Notes under the pieces: model-generated
What the model was told of the DNA's origin: nothing
Database searches by the model: none
Seen by the model: the letters and a program-made list of their open reading frames with translations, nothing else
Source of the DNA: Butyrivibrio fibrisolvens
GTDB lineage: Bacteria; Bacillota; Clostridia; Lachnospirales; Lachnospiraceae
Direction: 5' to 3'
Length of the DNA stretch: 64,000 bases
NCBI RefSeq assembly: GCF_023206215.1
Contig: NZ_CP065801.1
Coordinates: forward strand, 1-64,000
Part shown: piece by piece, positions 19,765 through 29,713 of the stretch
Layout of the letters: the number at the start of each line of letters is the position of its first letter
How positions within the stretch are numbered: the stretch's first letter is position 1
Made by a program: the position numbers and the translations under genes

Positions 19765-21666
19765 CTAAATTTGTTCAAGCCATGTATTTACACACGCGTC
19801 AGACGGCATTCTTAAATCGCCTCTTGGAGATACTGCAACAGATCCAACTTTCGGGCCATCCGGAAGACAGCTGCGCTTAAACTGCTGCGAGAAGAATCTC
19901 TTATAAAAAGTCTTCTCCCATTTAAGGATAACATCTTCTGTGTACACATCAGCAAAAGCCAGTTTTGCAAGCCTGTATATCTTGGAAGGACTTTGGGATA
20001 GTCTTAGCATATGATAAAGGAAAAAGTCATGAAGCTCATATGGACCTACCAGATCCTCAGTTTTCTGCATGATCTTATCACCGTCCGGAGGCAACAATTC
20101 AGGTGATACAGGTGTATCTAAAATATCATATAGCGTCTTTTTAAGATCTAAGTTATCTGACGTATCAGCATAGTACTTCACAAGATAGCGCACCAAAGTC
20201 TTTGGAATAGAACAGTTCACCGCATACATCGACATGTGATCGCCGTTATAAGTTGCCCATCCAAGTGCTAGTTCTGATAGATCACCGGTTCCTATCACTA
20301 TTCCATTTTCCTTATTGGCAATATCCATAAGTATCTGGGTTCTTTCTCTTGCCTGGCTGTTCTCATAAGTAACATCATGAACATTTTCATCCTGACCTAT
20401 ATCATCAAAATGCTGTCTTACCGCCTTACTGATATTCACGTCTTTAAATGAAGCTCCGATCTGCCTGATGAGCATTACTGCATTATCATATGTTCTGTCT
20501 GTAGTTCCAAAACCAGGCATAGTCACAGCAATTATACCGATGCGTTCAAGATCAAGATAATCAAAAGCCTTTGCTGTTACTAAAAGAGCCAGTGTAGAAT
20601 CAAGACCGCCTGATATACCGATAACTACCTTCTTACAGCCTATATGCTCTATCCTTTTCCTAAGTCCCATCGCCTGTATAGTAAGGATCTCGTTACATCT
20701 GTATTCCCGTTCCTGTTCTATGGAAGGCACAAATGGGTTTGGATCTATATATCTTGATAGCCTGGTCTCTTCAATATTTAGCGTGAATTCGATCTTGGTA
20801 TATTGACTGCTGCAATCAGGTTCAAATGTTGTCATCCGTCTTCTTTCAGATTCGATATACTCAAGGTCAATATCTGATATGGTCATGTTCTTTATAAATC
20901 GCTCAGACTCCGCTAAAATAGTCCCGTTTTCGGCTATCAGATTGTGGCCTGAAAAAACAACATCCTGAGTGGATTCTCCCGGGCCTGCAGATGCATACAG
21001 ATAAGCGCATACAAGCCTTGCAGACTGAGCACTTACAAGGCTCCTTCTATATCTTCCCTTACCTATTATCTCATTGGAAGCTGACAGGTTGACTATTACT
21101 GTAGCACCGGCTTTACAGTGCTTTATACTCGGGCTTTCCGGAACCCACAAATCTTCACAAAGCTCGGATGAGACCCTAAGAGATGGCATCTGCCTGCACT
21201 CAAATATAATATCTGTGCATGCTCTTACTTCCATCTCGCCTATCCTTATCATGGTATTTAAGTCTCTTCCTGAGTGAAAGTGTCTTGTCTCATAGAACTC
21301 GTTATAACCCGGCAGATAGGTCTTTGGTACAATTCCAAGGATCTGTCCATTACATATAGCTGCAGCTACGTTGTATAGCTTTCCTTCTATAACAAGCGGT
21401 AATCCTACAAAGATAAGAGCGTCAGCGCCCTGACTGTGCTTTACTATTTTTTGAAGTCCTTCCAATGCTCTTTGCAATAACTGATTTTGGAAAAAAAGAT
21501 CCTGGCAGCTGTATCCTGTTATGCAAAGCTCCGGGAATACCAGTAGCTTAACCTTTTTTGCCAGAGCTTCATCTATGCAATTACATATTTCTTTAGTATT
21601 AAACTCCACATCTGCAACTCTTACCATAGGAGTAATAGTAGCAACTTTCAAATAACCGTCCTGCAT
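19765..21666 (-). CDS. nadE: Glutamine-dependent NAD+ synthetase
   Basis: About 633 residues, the normal length of the two-domain enzyme. Start MQDGYLKVATITP at 21666, preceded by GAGGAA. The N-terminal nitrilase-type glutaminase domain has LLVFPELCITGYSC (Glu), VPKTYLPGYNEFYE (Lys) and SSELCEDLWVP (nucleophile Cys). The C-terminal synthetase domain has the P-loop VVIGISGGLDSTLALLV and GTGDLSELALGWATYNGDHM. It amidates deamido-NAD+ with glutamine-derived ammonia, the last step of NAD+ synthesis. It stands alone between RelA-like and maltodextrin genes. Confidence 0.95.
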   Translation of the reverse strand: MQDGYLKVATITPMVRVADVEFNTKEICNCIDEALAKKVKLLVFPELCITGYSCQDLFFQNQLLQRALEGLQKIVKHSQGADALIFVGLPLVIEGKLYNVAAAICNGQILGIVPKTYLPGYNEFYETRHFHSGRDLNTMIRIGEMEVRACTDIIFECRQMPSLRVSSELCEDLWVPESPSIKHCKAGATVIVNLSASNEIIGKGRYRRSLVSAQSARLVCAYLYASAGPGESTQDVVFSGHNLIAENGTILAESERFIKNMTISDIDLEYIESERRRMTTFEPDCSSQYTKIEFTLNIEETRLSRYIDPNPFVPSIEQEREYRCNEILTIQAMGLRKRIEHIGCKKVVIGISGGLDSTLALLVTAKAFDYLDLERIGIIAVTMPGFGTTDRTYDNAVMLIRQIGASFKDVNISKAVRQHFDDIGQDENVHDVTYENSQARERTQILMDIANKENGIVIGTGDLSELALGWATYNGDHMSMYAVNCSIPKTLVRYLVKYYADTSDNLDLKKTLYDILDTPVSPELLPPDGDKIMQKTEDLVGPYELHDFFLYHMLRLSQSPSKIYRLAKLAFADVYTEDVILKWEKTFYKRFFSQQFKRSCLPDGPKVGSVAVSPRGDLRMPSDACVNTWLEQI

Positions 21667-21838
21667 TATTTGTTCCTCATTTCTTTTTCTTTTCAAAATA
21701 CAAAAAAAGCAAAGTGCGCAAACTATCTGTAAGCGCCTTTGCTTTAGCTATATGATATCACACTTTTATGAATATTGTTTTTAAATGTAATTGGAGTTTA
21801 AAGTCCCGATTCCTCACAGGCATTAAAATGGAACCACC

Positions 21839-22666
21839 TTACTGTTTGACTGCTCCGTCGGACACTCCGGCCACCAAAAATCTTGATAGTGCAAAGTACA
21901 GGATCACGATAGGTACTGCGATGAATATGGCACCTGCCGCAAATCTTGAAAACTCCGTTTCGCCAAGATGTGTAAGTCCTACAGCTACAGTCCACAAGTC
22001 CCTGTTCTTAAGGAGCATGTTAGGAAGTATGAAATCGCTCCAAGGCCATGCAAAAGAAGTAAGCGCTGTATATACAAGGATTGGTTTGGACAAAGGCAGC
22101 GTTACCTTAAAGAATATAGTCGGATTGGAAGCTCCATCTATTGTTGCAGCTTCATATATTGATGTACTGATCGTATCAAAATATCCTTTTTGGACCAGAT
22201 ATCCCATAGGTGCACCTGCTGAGTAGATCAGTATAAGGCTCCACAGATTATTGATCATATTGAAATTGATCATGATAAGGTATACTGCTGTCATCCCCAT
22301 AAAGCTTGGGAACATGCTAAGTACCAGAGTTGTCTTCATAAGAGGCTTTCTCATTTTGAATTTGAATCTGCTCATGGTATAAGCAGTAAGTATCACAAGC
22401 ACTGTAGAAAGTATGCATGAGCAGGCAGAAACAAAAAGAGTATTCCTAAGCCATGCCGGATAATCATACATTGCAGTATCATTAAAAAGCTTATAATAGG
22501 TTCCTGTACTAAAGCTCTTTGGGAAAAATCCATCATAATCGTATATTGACCCTGTTGCAGAAAAGGATGCCATTACAAGCCAAAGTACGGGGAAAAAGAA
22601 TATGAAGGAAACGAGTATGAGAATGATGTATGTAATAACCACTTCAGATATTCTTTCTTTTCTCAT
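21839..22666 (-). CDS. malG: Maltodextrin ABC transporter permease, MalG-like
   Basis: 275 residues with six membrane segments, beginning ERISEVVITYIILILVSFIF. The cytoplasmic EAA loop is IYEAATIDGASNPTIFFKVT with LPLSKPILV, which docks the ATPase. The end VAGVSDGAVKQ is the usual MalG tail. It overlaps the malF stop by 4 bp, so the two are translationally coupled. No ATPase is encoded in the operon; a shared MsmX-like ATPase elsewhere is the likely partner. Confidence 0.9.
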   Translation of the reverse strand: MRKERISEVVITYIILILVSFIFFFPVLWLVMASFSATGSIYDYDGFFPKSFSTGTYYKLFNDTAMYDYPAWLRNTLFVSACSCILSTVLVILTAYTMSRFKFKMRKPLMKTTLVLSMFPSFMGMTAVYLIMINFNMINNLWSLILIYSAGAPMGYLVQKGYFDTISTSIYEAATIDGASNPTIFFKVTLPLSKPILVYTALTSFAWPWSDFILPNMLLKNRDLWTVAVGLTHLGETEFSRFAAGAIFIAVPIVILYFALSRFLVAGVSDGAVKQ

Positions 22667-23948
22667 CTGAATGTATCCTCCTTCTTAAATGCTGATGAAT
22701 TAACATAAGTTGACAGCGATATCACTGATGTGATCACGAATATGATAAGGCTCACCGCAGCTCCTATTCCATAGTAATTATTATCAATTGAAAGATTATA
22801 CAGCCAGTTGATAAGAAGATCTGTATCGCTGGCAAGGAAATAATCGTCAAGATAAAGGCCACCTCTAAGGAAATAGAACACACCGAAGTTATTAAAGTTG
22901 CCTACAAATCCTGTTATAAGCGTAGGAGTTGTTGAGAAGACAACAAATGGAAGTGTCAGTTTTGTGAACTGTTTCCATCTTCCTGCTCCGTCAAGGCTTG
23001 CTGCTTCATACAGTTCATTGTTCATATTAGAAAGGATTCCTGTTGCAAGCAGCATCGATGTGGGTACAGATATCCATGCATTTACAAGAAGGCCTATAAG
23101 CCTTGCCTTATTGCCGGCATCGATATCAAGAAAGCCAATGCTGCTCCCGCCAAGAGCCTTAATATAATAGTTGATAGGGCCGCCATAAGAGAACATGAAT
23201 TTAAAACCAAGAAGGGTTATAAATCCGGGAACTGCATAAGCGATAATTGGAAATGCCCGCCAGAAGGTCTTTCCTTTGACACATCTCTTATTAAGAAGCA
23301 GCGCAAGAAACAAACCGCAAAAATAATTGATGACTGTAGCACAGACTGCCCAGACTATATTCCAGCTAAGAATCCTAAAAATGTCTCTTTGATGCCGGAC
23401 ATAGCGAAAATCTGCTTGAAATTATCAAATCCTACCCAGTCGATAAGCTTTGGCGGTACAATATTGCCGCCGTAGTTGGTAAAGGCTATGAGGATCATAA
23501 AGACAATTGGAAGAACATTGAATATAAGCACACCGACTACAGGAGCAAAAAGAGCTACAACATAGAATTTTTTGTCCACAAACGATTCCACCGACTTAAG
23601 AAAACCAGGCGCTCTCCTGCCGCTTTCTGCTAGCTTTTGAATATTTTTTATATCTCTGATATTGCAAAGATAAAAAATGATAACTGCTCCAAGTATCATG
23701 AATGAAAGGATGCCCTTCAACATCATAATAATTGAATCATCGCCCTTGGTCCCAAGCCAAGGATCACCCTCGATGGTTCCGAGGGTGAAGAGTCCTGTCA
23801 TGTCAGAGATTCCCTGAGTAAAAAGATATATAAGATATATTGCCAGAATGCCCATATACAGTATTCCTTTGATCCTCTGACCATATAGAAACTGGCCAAG
23901 TCCCATCACTACATAAGAGCATTTGGTTTTTAGATTACTGTGTTTCAT
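22663..23948 (-). pseudogene. malF: Maltodextrin ABC transporter permease, MalF-like, one frame interruption
   Basis: Two frames give one protein of about 428 residues. The N-terminal part (MKHSNLKTKCSYVVMGLGQF to KETFL) has the extra helices of Gram-positive MalF. The break at a T5 run near 23360 is repaired by one T, giving RILSWNIVWAVCATVINYFC and then LALLLNKRCVKGKTFWRAFP. The EAA loop is LYEAASLDGAGRWKQFTKLT. Forms the membrane channel with MalG. If the break is real, maltodextrin uptake by this system is lost. Confidence 0.85.
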
Positions 23949-23959
23949 GCCGGCACCTC

Positions 23960-25408
23960 TTAATTAGCAAGAGTATAGATTGCGTCATAGATGCTTTGGT
24001 CAGCTTTGTCAAGGGCATCCTGTATTGCCGATGTATCTTCGTATTTGACAGTTTCTCCTTTGGACTGTCTGAAAGCATCCTTGGCAACATCGCTCAGAAG
24101 AGTCTGCATCGGGTCCCAGATCTGATCGACTGCTTTGACAGAAGGCATGAGATATATATGTCCTTCATTTAGGCTCTCAAATATCATACCTGTCACACCG
24201 CCTATTTCATCTGCTACGTCTCCCCTTGTAGGAGCTATTCCAAGGATCTGTGCTCTCTTTGTGATCATCTCATAGCTAGTAGCGAAGTTAACGAATTCTA
24301 TGCAGGCATCGCGATGCTCTGTATAAGCACTGATGCCATATCCATTCACGCCGCCCATTACGATCGTGTCTGTATCTGCTGTACCGGATTCAAGATCACC
24401 GTCAGATGGCATCTTGCCGGGGAGCTCGACCATACCAAGGTTCTCGGTGGCCTTCTTGTCAGCCTCTTCTTCGCTCAAGCCTTCGCCTGTATATACTTCT
24501 TGTAACCTGTCATAGAAAAGGACGTAAGTGTCAGGGGTTGAGATTGAGCAAAAATATGATCCATCAGCAACCTTAGAATATCTGCTCTGCTTGATGGAAT
24601 CGTCAAGGCACTCTTCGCTCATGATCCCGGCAAACTGTCTCATAGCCGCTATACCATTGGCTGTATCCCCGGCTGCAAAGCCGATATCTTCTGAGTTAAA
24701 GCTTCCATCTTCGTTTTGACCAAATACATATCCGCCATATGAGAATATGAACTCAGCCATCATATAAAGGTCATTGCAAGGCGCAACAAGACCGAATTTC
24801 TCGCCATTAGATGACTCATAAAGCTCTTTGGAATATGAATATAAGGAGCTCCAGTTTTCGAAGAAATCAGGAGTACCGCTTCCATCACTATCCCATGTAC
24901 TCTCCCAATCTTCCGGCAGAAGATCTTTCCTGTAAAAGAGCATCGGCTCCTGAACATTAACCGGTACTCCGCAGGTGTACTTCTGACCGTCAACAGTTAC
25001 GGAAAATGCATCCCAGGCTTCCTGCGGTATCTGGTCTGCGCATTCAAAATCCTCTTTGTTTATCGCCATGAGATGTTTGTCTTCTGCATAGGCCATAAGC
25101 TTATCGTTGGCCTGGTACAAAACATCAGGGCCATAGCCATAAGGGCCGTTTTCTGCAAGATTACTGTATTCTTCCATATTGGCATCAACTGCCTGAATGC
25201 CCTTGTCTTTATAGGCTTCATTAAAGGCATTTAAAAGTTCATCAAGATAGCCTTCTGATTTGGCCGTATCATTTTCGAGGATTCTGAGAGTGATAGTCTC
25301 TCCGCCTTCACCTGTCCCTGTCTGTGTCTCTTGACTTTTGCCACAGGCGCAGGTTCCAAGGGTCATAACTGTTGTCAATACAGTAGCAGTAACTTTCTGA
25401 TATTTCAT
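23960..25408 (-). CDS. malE: Maltodextrin-binding lipoprotein, MalE-like
   Basis: 482-residue extracellular solute-binding protein (family 1). Signal peptide MKYQKVTATVLTTVMTLGTC leads to ACGKSQ, with Cys 22 as the probable lipid-attachment site. Mature features are ITLRILENDTAKSEGYLDEL, a Pro-Val-Asn ligand region in TCGVPVNVQEPMLFYRKDLL, and GGVNGYGISAYTEH. It sits 12 bp before malF and overlaps the amylase stop by 4 bp. It captures maltodextrins outside the membrane for MalFG. Confidence 0.9.
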   Translation of the reverse strand: MKYQKVTATVLTTVMTLGTCACGKSQETQTGTGEGGETITLRILENDTAKSEGYLDELLNAFNEAYKDKGIQAVDANMEEYSNLAENGPYGYGPDVLYQANDKLMAYAEDKHLMAINKEDFECADQIPQEAWDAFSVTVDGQKYTCGVPVNVQEPMLFYRKDLLPEDWESTWDSDGSGTPDFFENWSSLYSYSKELYESSNGEKFGLVAPCNDLYMMAEFIFSYGGYVFGQNEDGSFNSEDIGFAAGDTANGIAAMRQFAGIMSEECLDDSIKQSRYSKVADGSYFCSISTPDTYVLFYDRLQEVYTGEGLSEEEADKKATENLGMVELPGKMPSDGDLESGTADTDTIVMGGVNGYGISAYTEHRDACIEFVNFATSYEMITKRAQILGIAPTRGDVADEIGGVTGMIFESLNEGHIYLMPSVKAVDQIWDPMQTLLSDVAKDAFRQSKGETVKYEDTSAIQDALDKADQSIYDAIYTLAN

Positions 25409-27088
25409 AATATTTCTCCTCCATCTGCAAATAGCCTGAAACTCCCGGGGGCTATCTGTAATTCGTTATAAGTACCTACCTCATCTGTCTGATTTATATA
25501 AAGCTCGGCATCTGCTCTTTGGCCATGTCTTTTCAAAATCAGTACCCTTCCATCTTGTGAAGCATTTACCAATGTACCTTCAAAAGAGAATTCACATTTT
25601 TTTCTAATTAGGGATAACTTACTAAGCAATAATACTGCCTTATTGTCCTTATTAAGAGCTGTCTCCCAGTCCATACATCTGCGGCAATCCGGATCATATC
25701 CTCCCATGGTATAGCACTCCGTACCGTAGAATATGGATGGAGCACCGGGGAAAAGATATAAAAGGCAGAGTGCAGCATAGAGTTTGTCCTTATCTCCCTT
25801 GACCTCATTTAAAAATCTGTCGGTATCGTGACTGTCCAAAAGGTTCAGCATCATATCATTAACTGTATCGGTATTTCGCATAAGTATGTCATTAAGCTTT
25901 TGTGCCGTCTTCGTGGCATCCAGTTTATTATATGCGAAATAGTCAAGGCATGCCTTGGTAAAAGCGTAATTCATGATGCTGTCATACTGATCGCCTCTAA
26001 GGTAAACCGATGCGTCGTGCCAGTTCTCCCCGATTATGGCTGCATCTTTTTTGACAGATTTAATCGCTTTTCGGAATTTCCTCCAAAAATCGTGGCTGAT
26101 CTCATCAGATACGTCAAGCCTCCAGCCGTCAATATCGTACTCCTGTATGTAGTATAGGGCTATTGCGATAAGATAGTCCTGCACTGCCGGGTTGGAGGTA
26201 TTCCATTTGGGCATATAATCGCAACCAGCAAAGACTTCATAATTTAGAGGATTCTTACAGGGTCTGTCACCGCGGATCACAAAGTAATCAAAATATTCAG
26301 AGTCTTTGCCTTTCTTGATGACATCCTGAAACAACTCGTTTTTTTCACTTACATGATTAAAAACCGCATCCAGAACTATTCGCATGTTACGCTTATGAAG
26401 CTGTTCCACAAGGTCCTTAAAATCTTCCTTGCTACCAAAGTGCTCATCTATATCATAGTAATCAACTATGTCGTATTTGTGATTGGAAGGCGATCTGAAT
26501 ATGGGCGTAAGATAAAGGGCATCGCAGCCTATACTTTTGATATAGTCAAGTTTTGAAATGATCCCTTTAATATCTCCTCCTGCAAAACTCTTTGGAGTTG
26601 GCTTATCTCCCCACTTAAGGTTGATATAGCTCTTATCTTTGTTATCATCTCCTATACAGAATCTGTCTATGAATATCTGATAGAAGCAGCTATTACATAG
26701 CCATTCAACCTTATGATGGATGTCAGCTTCGTTTATATACGGATACTGGGAAAAATTGTAATATCCCTTACTAAAATCATAATCAAGTGAAGCGCCGTCT
26801 TCTGAAAAGTAGTAATAATTCTCTCCGTCATTTAGATAAAAAACATACGCAAGCCTTGTATCATCAAGCTTTAAGCGAATAGAATAGTAATCATATATCC
26901 TGCCGGTACCTATTTTGGTCATTGGCTTTTTGTATCGGCTTTCTGCAATCTTGTACTTGCTCTCGTATATTATATAAGCATCCTTGATATCATCAGCTGC
27001 TGTTCTGAGCCTTATAACAATTTCATTGTCTGATACAGGAAAACAATATGCAGAATCTGTAATGTGCTGTAATGCTAATTGATTCATA
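25405..27088 (-). CDS. GH13 alpha-amylase family enzyme (neopullulanase/cyclomaltodextrinase type), cytoplasmic
   Basis: About 561 residues from ATG 27088 (MNQLALQHITDSAYCFPVSD); the GAGGTTA of the leader repeat is its ribosome site. An N-terminal beta domain is followed by FYQIFIDRF and the catalytic barrel. The four GH13 regions are present: DAVFNH, GWRLDVSDE (nucleophile Asp), IGENWH (acid Glu) and LLDSHDTDR. There is no signal peptide, so imported maltodextrins or cyclodextrins would be cut inside the cell. The gene lies between the starch-binding lipoprotein and malE and overlaps malE by 4 bp. Confidence 0.9.
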
Positions 27089-27089
27089 C

Positions 27090-27185
27090 CTAACCTCATG
27101 TTGCGCGCAAAGTAAGCCACTAATAGTTCAAAATGATGGGCTCGCAATATCAATTTGGGTTTGAAAATGAAACATTTTCAAAGTT
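27090..27185 (-). repeat. 95-nt structured leader repeat, copy D (diverged)
   Basis: Minus-strand order: arms TTTGAAAATG / CATTTTCAAA (loop TTT), a weakened AAATTGATA / CATCATTTT stem, GAACTATTAGTGGCTTAC and GCGCAACATGAGGTTA, two bases before ATG of the amylase. It fills the gap between the starch-binding lipoprotein gene and the amylase gene in the middle of the operon. Confidence 0.8.
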
Positions 27186-27195
27186 GGATTCCTGA

Positions 27196-27960
27196 TCAGT
27201 TTGCCCCTACCGGGTCAGAATTTCTTACAATAGTAAGCGTGTCCTGAGCCTGATTGTCAGGATTGGTTGTAAGAGTGATGGTGTAGTTGCCGTCTTCTTT
27301 AACCTGTACATTAGCTTTGTCAACTGAGTCTGCAAGGCCGCCTGCATTCTCCATCTGAGTATCATCAATCTGTGTGAACTTGCCGTAGCCTTTTTGACCA
27401 TCCCATGACCAGTCAGGAATGATCTGGAACTGATCGCCTTCATAAAGATCTATTGTAAGTGAGAATTCATTAACTGCATTACCTGTAGGAACAAGCTCAA
27501 ACTGGGCCTTGTCTTCATCACTAAGGTCTGCAGCCCAGTTGTTAAGTGCAAGTGATCCTGTCTTGGAAGTTCCTGCAATGTACCAGTGACGTGTATCTTC
27601 AGATACTTCTGCAGCTCTGAAATCTCCATAAAGAGTTGTATCCTTGGTAAAAGAATCTGTTTTAAGATCCTTCTTGCTGGATTCAAGATATGAAGGTGTC
27701 TCATACCATCCGTTAAATTCACCTGACTCTGCTGTCTCAAATGCTTCATATGAAGACTTATCAAGAACTTCTCCGACGTTAGCTGTTGCTGTTCCGATAG
27801 TCTCGTCCTGATTCATAAATGTTACTGTTATCGTCTCTGCAGTACTTGCAGCGCTACCGGCCTGACTGGAAGTATCTCCGCATCCTGTCAGCAATCCTGC
27901 TGTAAGAACTACTCCTGTTAAAAGAGCTGCGACTTTAGATAATACGTTATTCTTTTTCAT
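27196..27960 (-). CDS. Surface starch-binding lipoprotein
   Basis: 254 residues from ATG 27960 (MKKNNVLSKVAALLTGVVLT) with lipobox LLTGCG. After a Ser/Ala-rich linker comes an InlB/Flg_new-type beta repeat (TVTFMNQDETIGTATANVGE ... FNGWYETP ... TKDTTLYGDF). The second half (RHWYIAGTSKTGSLALNNWA, FQIIPDWSWDGQKGYGKFTQ, NYTITLTTNPDNQAQDTLTI) resembles SusE/SusF-type starch-binding domains, with Trp residues suited to stack on glucose rings. First gene of the operon; it would capture starch at the surface for MalE. Confidence 0.8.
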   Translation of the reverse strand: MKKNNVLSKVAALLTGVVLTAGLLTGCGDTSSQAGSAASTAETITVTFMNQDETIGTATANVGEVLDKSSYEAFETAESGEFNGWYETPSYLESSKKDLKTDSFTKDTTLYGDFRAAEVSEDTRHWYIAGTSKTGSLALNNWAADLSDEDKAQFELVPTGNAVNEFSLTIDLYEGDQFQIIPDWSWDGQKGYGKFTQIDDTQMENAGGLADSVDKANVQVKEDGNYTITLTTNPDNQAQDTLTIVRNSDPVGAN

Positions 27961-28004
27961 ATTTGCCTCCCTTGTTTGTATCATGTGATTTTTGCGCCGA
28001 TCGT

Positions 28005-28164
28005 GACTTAAGTTGATCGATGTTTAAGTTGATCGTTTCTTAAATCGATCGGTGCTTAAGTTGATCGTTGTTTAAGTTGATCGTTGCTTAAATTGATCGG
28101 TGCTTAAATTGATCGGTGCTTAAGTTGATCGGTGTTTAAATTGATCAGTGCTTAAATTGATCAG
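28005..28164. repeat. 16-bp tandem repeat array, about ten units
   Basis: Unit consensus TGCTTAAGTTGATCGG with variations (TTAAATTGATC, TGTTTAAG, GATCAG). Units follow head to tail with constant 16-bp spacing. The array lies in the 5' untranslated/promoter-distal region of the starch-binding lipoprotein operon, between its promoter and start codon. Each unit holds GATC and a TTAA core. Possible roles are multiple binding sites or a transcript leader; neither is shown. Confidence 0.9.
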
Positions 28165-28172
28165 CGCGTTTT

Positions 28173-28275
28173 GTTAACCTTGTTAACTTAACTGTTAAAT
28201 TATAAATATCACTTTTGCCCAAACTTGTCAATATGGCATATTTTTGGTATTATTGGGTTAACTTGTTAACTTAAC
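28173..28275. promoter_or_regulatory. Divergent promoters flanked by two GTTAAC-type operator-like sites
   Basis: Site 1 GTTAACCTTGTTAAC (28173-28187) and site 2 GTTAACTTGTTAACTTAAC (28257-28275). Between them, plus strand TTGTCA (28225-28230), 17 bp, TATTAT (28248-28253) faces the LacI gene; minus strand TTGACA, 17 bp, TATTTA faces the lipoprotein operon. Each site falls just after one -10 box, as expected for a LacI-type repressor acting on both directions. Confidence 0.7.
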
Positions 28276-28300
28276 TAATGCAATCTAAAGGAAGAGCACC

Positions 28301-28487
28301 AGTTTGAAAGTATTCCACTTTTAAACCCAAATTGATGACGCGAGCTCCATCAATTTGAACCATCACTCGTTTCACTCGCGACGTGAGGTTAAGTTTGAAA
28401 GTGTTCCACTTTCAAACCCAAATTGGTGTCGCGAGCTCCACCAATTTGAACCATTAGTCACTCGTTTCACTCGCGACATGAGGTTAA
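28301..28487 (+). repeat. 95-nt structured leader repeat, tandem copies E and F
   Basis: Copy E (28301-28391) and copy F (28391-28487) are head to tail on the plus strand. F has arms GTTTGAAAGTG / CACTTTCAAAC and AAATTGGTG / CACCAATTT; E has AAATTGATG / CATCAATTT. The GG/CC versus GA/TC change is a paired change that keeps the stem. F ends CGCGACATGAGGTTAAAAA and the LacI ATG follows at 28491. Copy E has no start codon behind it because F is inserted there. Confidence 0.9.
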
Positions 28488-28490
28488 AAA

Positions 28491-29437
28491 ATGGCCAAAG
28501 AGAAAAAAGCCACTGTAAGAGACATAGCAAAAAAAGCAGGTGTATCCGTGGCTACTGTTTCATATGTTTTAAATGATAAAGAGGGAACCAAGATAAGTGA
28601 CGCCACCAGAAAAAAGTCCTTCAGGTGGCTAATATCCTAAACTACCAGATTCCGGAAAAATATAAAAATAATGACACTACAAAAAGCAGCTATACAATTG
28701 GTATCATCTACAGCATCTTGACTGGGATAGAAGTACATCCCTGTACTTCCGGGAATTCCCTTTTACATCCTGTAATGGCAGGAACCCCTTCGCGAAATGC
28801 CCAGATCATGCAGCTTATAAATCTTCTTGCAGAACGCTTTGAACGCATGAAGTTTAACTGTGTGCTGCTTCCGCTAGAGCCTGATATCGACAGATACGAA
28901 CCTGTTCAAGGGCTTGACGGGATCATTGCAATAGATCTTCACGAAAGAGATTTTAAGATCATGTCAGGCAGTTATTTTATCCCTATTATGTGCCTTGACA
29001 TGATGATCAATGATTTTCTTTTCTACCAGATACATACTGATTTTGAGCAGATTGCAGATAAAGCCGCAGAAATGTTCAAAGAAGACTACTACCTTCTTAC
29101 AGACAGCTGTTTCAATGAAGGATACAGCACATATATCTCGTCTGTTTTTGGCAAAGACAGAGTTCTGTTTTTTGATAAATTAACAAAAAAAGATCTCTCT
29201 TCACTAAAAAGCAAAAAGCTCCTTGTATACGGAGATTATCTTGGGATGATCATCTCCCGCTTTACAAATGACGAAAACGTAGTGGTCATCTCCGGTACGT
29301 ATGGCAACATGCCTGGTATGGAAGGACTTAGGATCATCCACAATGATCTTGAAAAAAAGGCAAATCTTGCCATGAATATTATGATGAATGCTCTTGAAAA
29401 GAAATTCGATGTCAAGCATGAGTATAAAGTGCTTTGA
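28491..29437 (+). pseudogene. LacI-family regulator of the maltodextrin genes, one frame interruption
   Basis: Start MAKEKKATVRDIAKKAGVSV at 28491 gives the LacI headpiece (ATVSYVLNDKEGTKISDATR). The frame breaks at an A6 run near 28613; one extra A gives KKVLQVANILNYQIPEKYKN and restores the hinge helix and the ligand domain to 29437. The ligand domain is recognisable (YTIGIIYSI, DGIIAIDLHERDF, YYLLTDSCFNEGYSTYISS) but lacks the long standard effector domain and is somewhat diverged. By position it regulates the divergent starch/maltodextrin operon through the GTTAAC sites. Confidence 0.75.
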
Positions 29438-29499
29438 CGCCCCAGTGACGAAGTCGATGTATCATTTGATATCAAAACTGATATCTTAATCCAACCTGT

Positions 29500-29535
29500 A
29501 AAAAAGGTATGACCTACTATTAGGCATACCTTTTT
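29500..29535. terminator. Terminator after the LacI gene
   Basis: AAAAAGGTATG and CATACCTTTTT form a stem with loop ACCTACTATTAGG; T run follows on both strands. Confidence 0.8.
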
Positions 29536-29713
29536 AGTTGTGTAGATTACTAAAATATGATATATGTATATTCTTTATATTATCTATTATCCTGCCGATA
29601 TTTATAGAAAGCGCCTTATCAAATGCAAAAAAATCATTTACTAAAGTTTTCCGCTTACGGATAGTATATAGATCATTGCCATACTTTTTAATCGCTTTTT
29701 TAAAGGGGACACT

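Noticed and set aside
28005..28164. Tandem 16-bp array as a CRISPR array
   Set aside because: Units are contiguous with no spacers, too short for CRISPR repeats, and there are no cas genes.
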